Positions 1-8,269 of a DNA stretch of 64,000 nucleotides are shown here, in pieces. Made by a program: the position numbers and the translations under genes. The notes beneath the pieces are model-generated. The model saw only the letters and a program-made list of their open reading frames with translations, did no database searches and was not told the DNA's origin. The DNA comes from Mycobacterium sp. URHD0025 (GTDB lineage Bacteria; Actinomycetota; Actinomycetes; Mycobacteriales; Mycobacteriaceae), in contig NZ_AUEQ01000011.1 of assembly GCF_000426065.1 (NCBI RefSeq), positions 297,954 to 361,953 on the forward strand, given 5' to 3'. Position 1 is the first letter of the stretch, and every line of letters starts with the position of its first letter.

Positions 1-1419
1 GGCGTGGCGGCTGCCCAACGCTGTTTTCTCCTCGGCCGGTCCTCGGGCCGCAGCGTGTCCGCCGGCACCGGTGTCCGTTCCAGGTTGGCCTTCAACATCG
101 GCCTCGATGGTGAACTCGCGTCGTCCGGCGAGCACTTCGCGAGCCTGCTCATCGTCGAAGTCGTTCTCCCACTTCGCGATCACGATGGTGCCTATGGCAT
201 TGCCGAGAACGTTGATGAAGACGCGACCCTCGTTGAGGATGCGGTCGATACCCACGATCAGGGCCAGTGCGGCCAGAGGTACGTGACCGACGGCGGTGAT
301 GGTGGATGCCAACACGATGAACGCGCCTCCGGCGATGCCGGCCGTGCCCTTGCTGGTCAGCATCATCACGCCGACCATGATGAGCTGCGCCTGCCAGGAG
401 AGATCGATGCCGACGGCTTGCGCCAGAAAGAGCGAGGCCATGGTGAGGTAGACCGCCGAACCGTCGAGGTTGAACGAGAATCCCGCCGGGATCACCAGGC
501 CCACAATGGGTTTGCCGCAGCCGAGGTGTTCGAGTTTGCGGACCAACTGCGGCAGGATCGCTTCGCTGGAGCAGGTGCTCAAGGCGATCAACAGCTCGGT
601 CTTCAGGTAGCGCATCAGGGTGAAGACTTTCATCCCACAGGCTTTGGAGATCAGCCCCAGCAGCACCACGACATACACGACACAGGTCGCAGTGAACAGC
701 AGGATGAGAAATCCGAGCTGCTGCAGACTGGCGGCACCGTACTTGGCGACCACAGAGGCGAGAGCACCGAAGGTACCGATGGGGGCGAGCCGCATCACCC
801 AGCCGACGATCTTGAACACCACGTGCGACAGCGACTCGATCAGCGTGGTGATCGGCGCGCTGCGCGCCTTGGTCACGTTGAGCGCACAGCCGATCAGCAG
901 CGACACCAACAGGGCCGAAAGGATCGCGTGGCCGGTGATCGCGCCGAACAGTGATTCGGGGATCACATTGGTGACGAACTGGACGAAACCGACCTTCTCC
1001 CCCGAGTCGACGCCCGGGATGGTGCTGGCGTCAAGGCTGTTGACGTCAATGTTCATGCCCGCGCCGGGCTTGAAGATGTTGGCCACCACCAGGCCGATCA
1101 GCATCGAGACCAGGGACAGTACGAAGAAGTAGCCGAGCGCCTTGACACCGATGCGTCCGGCGCGACGCAGGCTGTCCATGGTGGCGATGCCGAGGGTCAC
1201 CACGCAGAAGACCACGGGGACCACGATCATCTTGACCAGCCCGATGAACCAGTCGTTGAGCGGTGTCACTGCCGCGCCCACGTTTGGCGCCAGGATGCCG
1301 ACGGCGATGCCGAGAACGGCACCGATGATGACCTGGAACCAGAGTTGGCGTATCAGGGAGCCCAATCTGGTTCTGCGGGGTGCGGGTGGGATGGTCGTGC
1401 TGACGGTCGTCGTGGCCAC
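1..1419 (-). CDS. dctA: C4-dicarboxylate:cation symporter, 3' end outside the window
   Basis: Inner-membrane carrier of the dicarboxylate/amino acid:cation symporter family, likely importing C4-dicarboxylates. The minus-strand frame stays open for 473 codons to the window edge, so only the C-terminal tail is missing. Visible family marks are the N-terminal hydrophobic helix (LWFQVIIGAVLGIAVGILAP), the serine-rich hairpin STCSSEAILPQL, and the transport-core motif FNLDGSAVYLTMASLF. The GTG start is chosen because AAGGAG lies about 8 nt before it. It lies 137 bp downstream of the D-tartrate dehydratase gene on the same strand, so tartrate or its product oxaloacetate is the inferred substrate. 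Family is sure; substrate is inferred from context. Confidence 0.9.
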   Translation of the reverse strand, partial: MATTTVSTTIPPAPRRTRLGSLIRQLWFQVIIGAVLGIAVGILAPNVGAAVTPLNDWFIGLVKMIVVPVVFCVVTLGIATMDSLRRAGRIGVKALGYFFVLSLVSMLIGLVVANIFKPGAGMNIDVNSLDASTIPGVDSGEKVGFVQFVTNVIPESLFGAITGHAILSALLVSLLIGCALNVTKARSAPITTLIESLSHVVFKIVGWVMRLAPIGTFGALASVVAKYGAASLQQLGFLILLFTATCVVYVVVLLGLISKACGMKVFTLMRYLKTELLIALSTCSSEAILPQLVRKLEHLGCGKPIVGLVIPAGFSFNLDGSAVYLTMASLFLAQAVGIDLSWQAQLIMVGVMMLTSKGTAGIAGGAFIVLASTITAVGHVPLAALALIVGIDRILNEGRVFINVLGNAIGTIVIAKWENDFDDEQAREVLAGRREFTIEADVEGQPGTDTGAGGHAAARGPAEEKTALGSRHA

Positions 1420-1556
1420 GAGGGAACTCCTTTGATCCGGTGCGGGATTGGGTTTGCCGGCCGAGATGTGCGGCGCTGGGCGGCGGCCGGTGGCCGGGCA
1501 GCGTTCTTGTACGCGCCCCCCGGCCTTCGAAACACCAGGTGGCACCGGAACAGCGG

Positions 1557-2723
1557 TCAGTGGTGCAGTTCGCGCAGAACCTTGTAGAAGGCACTCTTGG
1601 CCTCGAAGCCGATGCCGGGGATCTCGGTGAGACCGACCTGGCTGTCGGAGACCACGGCGTCGTCGGCGAACCCGCCGGTGGGCTGGAACTCACCGGGATA
1701 AGACTCGTTGCCGCCGAGCTTGAGGGCCGCAGCGATGTGAAGCGAGAACTGGTGTCCGCCATGCGGAATGCAGCGCCGCGACGACCAGCCGTGCTCCTTC
1801 AACATCTCCTGCACCCGCAGGTATTCGGTGAGGCCGTAACTCAGCGCCGGGTCGACCTGGATGTAGTCCCGGTCCGGGCGCATGCCGCCGTAACGGATCA
1901 GGTTGCGGGCATCCTGGACCGAGAACAGGTTCTCGCCGGTGGCGATCGGGCCCCGGTAGTTCTCCGAGAGGATGGCGTTGAGCCGGTAGTCGAGCGGGTC
2001 GCCGACCTCCTCGTACCAGAACAGGCCGTAGGGCTCGATGGCCCGTCCGTAGTCCAGGGCGGTCTGCAGATCGAAGCGACCGTTGACGTCGACCGCCAGA
2101 CGGGACCCGTCTCCGTCGAGCACCTCCAGAACCGCCTCGATGCGCTTCAGATCGTCGGCGAGATCGGTGCCACCGATCTTCATCTTGACCACGGAGTAGC
2201 CCATGTCGAGGAACCGGCGCATCTCGTCCTGCAGGTCGGACAAGGTCTTGCCGGGGGCGTAGTAACCACCGGCGGCGTAGACGAACACGGAGTCGTCTGG
2301 CTGACCGTCGCCGTAGTGGTCGGACAGGTAGCGGTACAGCGGCTGACCGGCGATCTTGGCGGCGAGGTCGAACAGCGCCATGTCGAGGACGCCGATCGCG
2401 ACGGAGCGTTCGCCGTGGCCACCGGGCTTCTCGTTGTTCATCATGATCGGCCAGGCCAGCGTGGGGTCCAGGTTGCCGGATGGGTCGAGCAGGCTCTCCG
2501 GATCGGCGTCCAGCAGGCGTGGGATGGCTCGCCGCCGCAGGATCTCCCCGGCGCTGTAGCGGCCGTTGGAGTTGAAGCCGTAACCGATGACGGGCTCGCC
2601 GTCGCGCATCACGTCGCTGACGATCGCCACGATCGAGCAGTCCATCGAACTGAAGTCGATCCAGGCGTTGCGGATCGACGAACTGATCGGGACGACGCCC
2701 TCGTGCACGGACAGGATCTTCAT
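1557..2723 (-). CDS. tarD: D(-)-tartrate dehydratase (enolase superfamily)
   Basis: Predicted cytosolic Mg-dependent lyase converting D-tartrate to oxaloacetate and water. The 388-residue protein closely resembles the characterised Bradyrhizobium TarD from memory: shared stretches include YGFNSNGRY, NEKPGGHGERSVA, FVYAAGGYY, VVKMKIGG and CIPHGGHQ. The enolase-superfamily set is present: K180/K182 (KxK), metal ligands D212, E238 and E264, and H321, plus K99 in the NEKPGG loop. An upstream TTG would add two residues, but AGGAAGG is 6 nt before the ATG used here and touches the TTG. It diverges from a GntR/FCD regulator and precedes dctA. Another acid-sugar dehydratase activity is possible, but the match to TarD is unusually tight. 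Confidence 0.87.
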   Translation of the reverse strand: MKILSVHEGVVPISSSIRNAWIDFSSMDCSIVAIVSDVMRDGEPVIGYGFNSNGRYSAGEILRRRAIPRLLDADPESLLDPSGNLDPTLAWPIMMNNEKPGGHGERSVAIGVLDMALFDLAAKIAGQPLYRYLSDHYGDGQPDDSVFVYAAGGYYAPGKTLSDLQDEMRRFLDMGYSVVKMKIGGTDLADDLKRIEAVLEVLDGDGSRLAVDVNGRFDLQTALDYGRAIEPYGLFWYEEVGDPLDYRLNAILSENYRGPIATGENLFSVQDARNLIRYGGMRPDRDYIQVDPALSYGLTEYLRVQEMLKEHGWSSRRCIPHGGHQFSLHIAAALKLGGNESYPGEFQPTGGFADDAVVSDSQVGLTEIPGIGFEAKSAFYKVLRELHH

Positions 2724-2736
2724 GATCAACCTTCCT

Positions 2737-2755
2737 TGTATCTTATAAGATGTGA
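2737..2755. promoter_or_regulatory. Palindromic operator candidate between tarD and its GntR regulator
   Basis: A perfect 12-bp palindrome, ATCTTATAAGAT (2740-2751), lies just before the tarD ribosome-binding site in the divergent tarD/gntR gap. It is AT-rich in otherwise GC-rich DNA. GntR/FCD regulators usually bind short inverted repeats next to their own gene, so this is the best operator candidate. Binding is inferred. Confidence 0.5.
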
Positions 2756-2859
2756 GATGTAACTGATGAGTGGCGATGTTAGACTCACTGTGACCGCCAG
2801 CACAAGGGGCAATGTGGGGCCCTGGTCACAGCACAGGCACCGATGAGATGGGGGCGCAC

Positions 2860-3555
2860 ATGACATCACCGCAGGTCACCAACGTCTTCTCCAGCAAGAG
2901 CGACGTGGCGTACGCCGAGCTGCGGCGGCTGATCCTCAGTGGCGGCTTACCTGCGGGCTCGCGGCTCTCCCAGTACGAGCTGGCCGAGCAGATGCGGATG
3001 AGCATCACACCGCTCCGGGAGGCGATCCGCCGGCTGAGCGGTGAAGGCCTCATCGAACTCGACAATCACCGAGACGCCCGGGTGTCATCCATCGGCGCCG
3101 ACGAAGCCCGGCAGTTGTTCGAAGTACGGCTGGCCCTGGAGCCCGCGGCGGTCGCGCTGGCCGCTGAGCGCCGCACCGACGACGACATCGCCGCCATGCG
3201 GACTGCACTGGCGGATCTGGTCCCGGTGACTCGCGAATGGGGCGAAGACGGGTTGTGCGCCCACAGCGCCTTTCACCGCGCCCTCTATGTCGCTGCGCAC
3301 AACGGCGTGATGATCAAGACCCTTGATGACCTGTGGGCCAAGTCCGACCGCTACCGCCGTCTCGGACTGATGCTGCCTGCGGGAGACGAGCCCCGCATGA
3401 TCGATTTCAATCAGCACCACCAGATGCTTGAACTCGTCGTCGACCGCGATGCGTCCGGTGCCCATGCACTGGCGCGCCTGCACATCGAAAACAGCTTGAC
3501 CGCCTCCGCGATCGAGGCCTTGGAGGGACAGTTCCCCACTCCCGAAATCGCCTAG
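2860..3555 (+). CDS. GntR-family (FCD) transcriptional regulator of the tartrate locus
   Basis: DNA-binding regulator of 231 residues. The N-terminal winged helix includes AYAELRRLILSG and LAEQMRMSITPLREAIRRL, followed by an all-helical FCD ligand domain with the family's histidines (HSAFHRAL, FNQHHQML), which often bind a metal and a carboxylate effector. ATG at 2860 is chosen because a G-rich stretch precedes it; an upstream in-frame start would add 16 residues unlike the family. It is transcribed away from tarD-dctA across a 136-bp gap with a 12-bp palindrome. The likely role is effector-released repression of the tartrate genes, by analogy with similar carboxylate-responsive regulators. 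Confidence 0.85.
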   Translation: MTSPQVTNVFSSKSDVAYAELRRLILSGGLPAGSRLSQYELAEQMRMSITPLREAIRRLSGEGLIELDNHRDARVSSIGADEARQLFEVRLALEPAAVALAAERRTDDDIAAMRTALADLVPVTREWGEDGLCAHSAFHRALYVAAHNGVMIKTLDDLWAKSDRYRRLGLMLPAGDEPRMIDFNQHHQMLELVVDRDASGAHALARLHIENSLTASAIEALEGQFPTPEIA

Positions 3556-3590
3556 ACAGCAGCCATTTCAACGCGCCCCACTTTGTGCGG

Positions 3591-4163
3591 CTAGGTCGGC
3601 AACAGGCCCGCCTCGCGGTAGCCGGCGATCAATGCGTCGTAGACCGAGACGTCAGAATGACTGCGGGCGATGAGTTGTGCGCCGGCAATCGCGGCGTAGA
3701 TGGCGCGGGCACGCGACTCACTCGTGCTGGAGTCGACGACTCCCGCTTTCTGCAGAGTGGCTGCCAACCAGGCGACGTTCACTTCGGCGAACCTGCGCAC
3801 TTCCGTGCGCACCAGTTCCGGTAGCTCGTCGTATTCCGCGGCCATGAAGCTGCACATGCACATCCGGTTGTCTGCGATCAGTGCCGCGCGGAACACCTCG
3901 GGATAGCGTGCCAGCGCTTCCAACGGATCCGAGGCCTGTGACGCGAGCGCTGCGAGGCCGGCCTCGGCGTCCTCCCAGTACCTGCGCGCCAGCGCCGCAC
4001 CGAGTTCAGCCTTACTGGGAAAGTAGTGGTAGACGCTCGCCGGCTTGATGCCCACGTCTGCCGCCAGATCGCGAAAGCTCAGGCCGCCATAGCCTCGCGC
4101 CTGAGCGACGCTGCGGCCCGACGCCAAGATCCTGTCCCGCGTGGTGACCTCGACCGCATTCAA
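3591..4163 (-). CDS. TetR-family transcriptional regulator
   Basis: 190-residue TetR regulator. The N-terminal helix-turn-helix is clear (GLSFRDLAADVGIKPASVYH followed by YFPSKAELG), then a helical ligand-binding domain. It starts at TTG 4163, because AGGAGG sits 6 nt upstream; the TTG two codons earlier directly abuts that site. It diverges from the amidase gene, and the gap holds two near-identical inverted repeats, so it probably represses both itself and the amidase/SDR genes. It converges on the GntR gene with only 35 bp between stop codons. The ligand is unknown. Confidence 0.85.
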   Translation of the reverse strand: MNAVEVTTRDRILASGRSVAQARGYGGLSFRDLAADVGIKPASVYHYFPSKAELGAALARRYWEDAEAGLAALASQASDPLEALARYPEVFRAALIADNRMCMCSFMAAEYDELPELVRTEVRRFAEVNVAWLAATLQKAGVVDSSTSESRARAIYAAIAGAQLIARSHSDVSVYDALIAGYREAGLLPT

Positions 4164-4193
4164 CGCCAACCTCCTTTACGCACGTCAGACAGC

Positions 4194-4211
4194 CTACCAA
4201 GCGGCAGGTAG
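4194..4211. promoter_or_regulatory. TetR operator candidate, copy 1
   Basis: Inverted repeat CTACC-N8-GGTAG, 31 bp upstream of the tetR start. It matches copy 2 at 16 of 18 positions, including the asymmetric centre, which argues for a real binding site rather than chance. Confidence 0.6.
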
Positions 4212-4239
4212 ACACGCATCGCCGTAGCGGCTACTCTCC

Positions 4240-4257
4240 CTACCATGTGGCAGGTAG
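4240..4257. promoter_or_regulatory. TetR operator candidate, copy 2
   Basis: Second CTACC-N8-GGTAG inverted repeat in the tetR/amidase gap, 46 bp centre to centre from copy 1 and 53 bp upstream of the amidase ATG. The arrangement suits one regulator controlling both divergent promoters. Confidence 0.6.
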
Positions 4258-4310
4258 GTACTCCTTCCGGCAGCTCCCACCAGCGCACGCACCCACCAAG
4301 AAGGACTTCC

Positions 4311-5792
4311 ATGGCCACTGCTCCCGCAGGCTCTGCCCAAGATTTCGGCCCGTTGCACTACGCGGACGCGACCACGATGGCTGCACTGATAGCGAGCCGG
4401 CAGGTGTCGTCCCGCGAGGTCGTACAGGCCCACCTCGACCGCATCTCCGACGTCAACCCAGCGATCAACGCAATCGTGACGCTGTTGGCCGATGACGCCC
4501 TACGCGCCGCCGACGCCGCGGACGCTGCCGTGCGTGCCGATGCTCAGCTCGGTCCGTTGCACGGCGTTCCGTTCACCGTGAAGGACTGCCTGGACACCGC
4601 GGGTGTACTCACCCAGAACGGCTCCAAGATCTTCGCGGGCAACATACCGGCGCGGGACGCGACAGCCGTGGCACGAATCAAAGCCGCCGGTGGCATTCTG
4701 CTCGCCAAAACCAATCTCCCCGAATTCTCGTCAGCCACTGAAACCGACAATCTGGTCACCGGCCGCACCAACAATCCCTGGAACTTGGATCGCACCCCCG
4801 GGGGATCGTCCGGCGGAGACTCAGCGGCAATCGCGGCCGGTATGTCCCCGCTGGGTATCGGCAGCGATGTGGCAATCTCTGTCAGGGGCCCTGCCGCGTT
4901 CACCGGGATCGCGGGGCTGAAGGCCACCCACGGTCGCATCCCATTCACGGGCCACTTCGCACCGATGACGTCGGCCTGGTGGCACGTCGGCCCGATGGCG
5001 CGCACCGTTGGCGACGTAGCGCTGGCCTATTCGATACTCAGCGGGCCCGACGGTCTTGATGGATACGCAGTCCACCCCAGGCACTTTGATGCAGGCGCCA
5101 CGCGAATTCCCGGGCGGGCCCTGCGCGTGGGCTGGGTCTCCGACGAGGCCTTCGGGCCTGTCGATCCCGAGATCACAGCGGTAGTTGCGGACGCGGCCGC
5201 GCGGCTCGCTGAGCTCGGGTGCCACGTTGAGCAACTCGGCGTTCCATTTCTCAAGGAGGCGGATGCGCCGACCGCTCTGACGACGTTCATCTACGGCGAA
5301 TTGGTCTCGTACATCAAGTCTTTGGCCACCGACCGAGAGGGCGATCTCTCCGCATCCGGCTCCGCGCTGATGGCGGTACCAATCCCGACACTGGACCACA
5401 TCCGTCACGCGAGGCGGGCCAAAGACACGCTGCGATCAGCGTTCAGCGGTTACTTCAGTGACTATGACGTTCTGCTGTGCCCGGTCAACCCCGTGACAGC
5501 GCTGCCGCACGGGGCAGACGAGTTCGTCGTCGACGGCGTCACCGTCCCGTGGACTCATGTCATGGCCGCGACATCTCCCTTCAACCTCACCGGGCTTCCC
5601 GCACTCTCAGTCCCTTACGGCATGAGCTCAGAGAACCTGCCGATCAACATCCAACTCGTGGCGTCCTGGTTCGACGAGTCCACCCTCTTGCGGCTCGGAG
5701 CAACACTCGAACGCAGCGGCGGCCTGGGCTCACACCGTCCGCCGATCGCGAATTCGCCTGTAAATACTATCGATTCGCAAATTCTGAGATAG
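4311..5792 (+). CDS. Amidase-signature family hydrolase
   Basis: 493-residue hydrolase of the amidase-signature family, acting on C-N bonds of an unknown amide. The Ser-cisSer-Lys triad is visible: K91 in FTVKDCLDTAG, the cis serine S167 in PGGSSGGDS, and nucleophile S190. The nucleophile loop reads GSDVAISVR rather than the usual GSDTGGSIR, so the two oxyanion-loop glycines are replaced although the serine is kept. The start is the ATG with AAGAAGGA upstream; an in-frame ATG 66 nt earlier lies inside operator copy 2 and is unlikely. It is probably controlled by the divergent TetR protein. Activity despite the altered loop is not certain. Confidence 0.85.
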   Translation: MATAPAGSAQDFGPLHYADATTMAALIASRQVSSREVVQAHLDRISDVNPAINAIVTLLADDALRAADAADAAVRADAQLGPLHGVPFTVKDCLDTAGVLTQNGSKIFAGNIPARDATAVARIKAAGGILLAKTNLPEFSSATETDNLVTGRTNNPWNLDRTPGGSSGGDSAAIAAGMSPLGIGSDVAISVRGPAAFTGIAGLKATHGRIPFTGHFAPMTSAWWHVGPMARTVGDVALAYSILSGPDGLDGYAVHPRHFDAGATRIPGRALRVGWVSDEAFGPVDPEITAVVADAAARLAELGCHVEQLGVPFLKEADAPTALTTFIYGELVSYIKSLATDREGDLSASGSALMAVPIPTLDHIRHARRAKDTLRSAFSGYFSDYDVLLCPVNPVTALPHGADEFVVDGVTVPWTHVMAATSPFNLTGLPALSVPYGMSSENLPINIQLVASWFDESTLLRLGATLERSGGLGSHRPPIANSPVNTIDSQILR

Positions 5793-5799
5793 CGCCGTG

Positions 5800-5817
5800 C
5801 ACGATCGATCCATCGTG
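5800..5817. other. Short inverted repeat after the amidase gene
   Basis: CACGAT-N6-ATCGTG, beginning 7 bp after the amidase stop. It could be a weak hairpin or a binding site ahead of the SDR gene. There is no T-tract, so a terminator role is doubtful. Confidence 0.3.
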
Positions 5818-5951
5818 ACCAGTCCGTTCCGAGTCCCCAGCCAGGGATCGGGAATCGCTGGATAATCCTTCCCTTCCCGGCCCGAGCCGCCGTCCACAAC
5901 CTCGATGCTGTGGGACCTCACCGGTCCCGAACAACCAAGGAGCGCGAACCA

Positions 5952-6695
5952 ATGAAGAGCACCGGCAATACAATTCTGATCACCGGCGGCACCTCGGGTA
6001 TCGGGCTGGGCCTCGCCCTACGGCTGCACGAAGCAGGCAATTCGGTGATCGTCGCCGGCCGCCGCGAGAACCTCCTCGACGAGATCACTGCCGCGCACCC
6101 CGGAATCGACGCGCTCGTCCTGGACGTCGAAGACCCCGACTCGATCGCCCGCGCCCGGGAAACCCTGACGGTCAGCCAGCCCGACCTCAACGTGTTGATC
6201 AACAACGCGGGAATCATGCTGCAGGAGAGCGTCCTAGACCCAGCCGGACTGAAGACCGCCGAGAAACACGTGATGATCAACCTGCTCGGCACGATCCGGA
6301 TGACGTACGCCTTCCTGCCTCAGCTCGTGAGCAAAGCGGACGCCGTGGTGATGAACGTAACGTCCTCGCTCGCGTTCGTGCCCTTTCCCATCACACCCAC
6401 CTACAGCGCCACCAAAGCCGCTCTGCACTCCTTCTCCCAGAGCTTGCGCATCCAACTCGCGCACACTGGCGTTCAAGTCATCGAAGTCATCCCGCCGAAC
6501 GTGCGCACCACGCTCCTCGGTCAGCAGGACGACGACCAGGCGATGCCGCTGGACGAATTCCTCAGCGAGACCCTCGAGCTACTCGCCGAGAATCCAGACG
6601 CCAAGGAACTGGTCGTCGAGCGAGCCCGCTTCCTACGCAACGCAGAAGCCAACGGCTCCTACGAGGACGTCCTGGCCATGCTCAGCGACTTCTGA
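5952..6695 (+). CDS. Short-chain dehydrogenase/reductase, DltE-like
   Basis: 247-residue classical SDR oxidoreductase using NAD(P). The cofactor motif TGGTSGIG is near residues 11-18, NNAG follows in mid-protein, and the catalytic Tyr-Lys pair is in YSATKAALHSF. The N-terminal sequence resembles the group often annotated DltE-like; the substrate is unknown. The ATG is preceded by AAGGAG about 10 nt upstream. It follows the amidase gene by 159 bp on the same strand and may share the TetR control, which is inferred. Confidence 0.85.
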   Translation: MKSTGNTILITGGTSGIGLGLALRLHEAGNSVIVAGRRENLLDEITAAHPGIDALVLDVEDPDSIARARETLTVSQPDLNVLINNAGIMLQESVLDPAGLKTAEKHVMINLLGTIRMTYAFLPQLVSKADAVVMNVTSSLAFVPFPITPTYSATKAALHSFSQSLRIQLAHTGVQVIEVIPPNVRTTLLGQQDDDQAMPLDEFLSETLELLAENPDAKELVVERARFLRNAEANGSYEDVLAMLSDF

Positions 6696-6792
6696 CCGCC
6701 ACAGCGACCGGTGACGGATAGTCCGGCACTTCGCCATCCCCAGCTCGCACAACACTGACCTAAAACGAAGACCAGAAAACGGGCGCACCGTA

Positions 6793-6840
6793 TCTCACGA
6801 ACTTGGCGGGTCCGCCATCACTCCGCCGTCTGTCGTGAGA
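6793..6840. terminator. Nested inverted repeats between convergent SDR and dnaB genes
   Basis: TCTCACGA (6793-6800) pairs with TCGTGAGA (6833-6840), enclosing a second hairpin TGGCGG-GT-CCGCCA. Lying in the gap between two converging genes, it is a plausible bidirectional terminator. A GTGAGA direct repeat and a further GGCGG-type half next to it hint at a small repeat element instead. Confidence 0.35.
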
Positions 6841-6883
6841 TTCCGCCACGTTTCCGTGAGAACTTACACTGCTGCTTGCCGAC

Positions 6884-8269
6884 CTACCGCGCCATATTCG
6901 TGAACCGCGAGAAGTGAAGCTGGTGTGCCACTGTGATATTCGCCGTCGGGCCGTTGCGGTGCTTGCCCAAGATGATGTCGGCTTCACCGCCTCGTGGGTC
7001 TTCGCGATCGATCGCATCTGGGCGGTGAAGCAGCAGAACCATATCGGCATCCTGTTCCAGCGAGCCGGATTCACGAAGGTCCGAGACCTGCGGACGCTTG
7101 TCGGTGCGCTGCTCGGGACCACGGTTCAGCTGGCTGATCGCGATCACCGGCACTTCAAGTTCTTTGGCCATCAGTTTCAGGCTTCGGGAGAAGTCCGAGA
7201 CTTCCTGCTGACGCGACTCGTACTTCTTGCCCGAACTCATCAGCTGCATATAGTCGACCACCACCAGCTTCAGATCCGCCTTCTGGGCCAGCCGCCGGCC
7301 TTTGGCACGGATCTCCATCATGGTCAGGTTCGGTGAGTCGTCGATGTAGAGCGGAGCCTCGCTGATCTCGCTCATCCTGCGGGCCAACTTGGTCCAGTCG
7401 TCATCGCTCATCCGGCCTGAACGCATGTCAGCCAGTTTGATCTTCGCCTCAGCCGACAACAGACGCATGACGATCTCGGACTTGCTCATTTCCAGCGAGA
7501 AGATCACGCTGGCCATCCGGTGCTTGATCGAGCACGACCGCATGAAATCGAGCCCCAGCGTTGACTTCCCGACGCCAGGTCGGGCCGCGATGATGATCAT
7601 CTGCCCGGGGTGTAGGCCATTGGTGATCTCGTCGAATTCGGTGAACCCGGTAGGCACACCACGGGAGATACCGCCCTGTGAGGCGATCGCGTCGATCTCG
7701 TCCATGGTGGGCTGCAGCAGGTCTTCGAGCGCGACGAAGTCCTCCGAGGCGCGACGTTCGGTGACGTCGTAGATCTCGGCCTGCGCGCGGTCGACCACAT
7801 CGCTGACGTCGGCGCCGTCGGCCCCGGCATAGCCGTACTGCACCACCCGGGTGCCCGCCTCCACCAACCGACGCAGCATCGCCTTGTCGGCGACGATGGC
7901 GGCATAGAAACCGGCGTTGGCCGCCGTGGGCACAGTGGAGATCAGGGTGTGTAGATACGGCGCGCCGCCGATGCGGCGCAGCAGCCCGCGGCGATCGAGC
8001 TCGGAGGCCACGGTGACGGCATCGGCGGGCTCACCGCGTCCGTACAGATCGAGGATCGCGTCATAGACGTTCTGGTGGGCCGGACGGTAGAAGTCGCCGG
8101 GACGCAGCCGCTCCAGTACGTCGGCGATCGCATCCTTGCTCAACAGCATGCCGCCGAGGACGGCCTGCTCGGCCGCCATGTCCTGCGGCGGCTGCCGGCC
8201 GAAGTCCTCCCCAGGCGGAGGGCCATCCATATCCGAATCCGGATGCCCCAGGTCGTCCACCACCGCCAC
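6884..8269 (-). CDS. dnaB: Replicative DNA helicase DnaB
   Basis: Hexameric helicase that unwinds DNA at the fork. The 461-residue protein has the N-terminal primase-interacting domain (AAEQAVLGGMLLS) and the RecA-like motor with Walker A ARPGVGKST at about 229-237, Walker B VVVDYMQLM and the SQLNRG motif. It is nearly collinear with M. tuberculosis Rv0058 but has no intein: the motor domain runs on uninterrupted. The start is the GTG giving VAVVDD, as in the tuberculosis protein, with GGGGAG upstream. It stands alone behind the rplI terminator, and its 5' region holds DnaA-box-like sequences. Confidence 0.97.
   Translation of the reverse strand: MAVVDDLGHPDSDMDGPPPGEDFGRQPPQDMAAEQAVLGGMLLSKDAIADVLERLRPGDFYRPAHQNVYDAILDLYGRGEPADAVTVASELDRRGLLRRIGGAPYLHTLISTVPTAANAGFYAAIVADKAMLRRLVEAGTRVVQYGYAGADGADVSDVVDRAQAEIYDVTERRASEDFVALEDLLQPTMDEIDAIASQGGISRGVPTGFTEFDEITNGLHPGQMIIIAARPGVGKSTLGLDFMRSCSIKHRMASVIFSLEMSKSEIVMRLLSAEAKIKLADMRSGRMSDDDWTKLARRMSEISEAPLYIDDSPNLTMMEIRAKGRRLAQKADLKLVVVDYMQLMSSGKKYESRQQEVSDFSRSLKLMAKELEVPVIAISQLNRGPEQRTDKRPQVSDLRESGSLEQDADMVLLLHRPDAIDREDPRGGEADIILGKHRNGPTANITVAHQLHFSRFTNMAR

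Noticed and set aside
1440..2762. Long plus-strand open frame opposite the tartrate dehydratase gene
   Set aside because: It is the antisense of a clearly conserved enzyme and shows no family motif; high GC keeps such antisense frames open.
6884..8269. Possible DnaB intein
   Set aside because: M. tuberculosis DnaB carries one, so I looked; the motor domain here is continuous.
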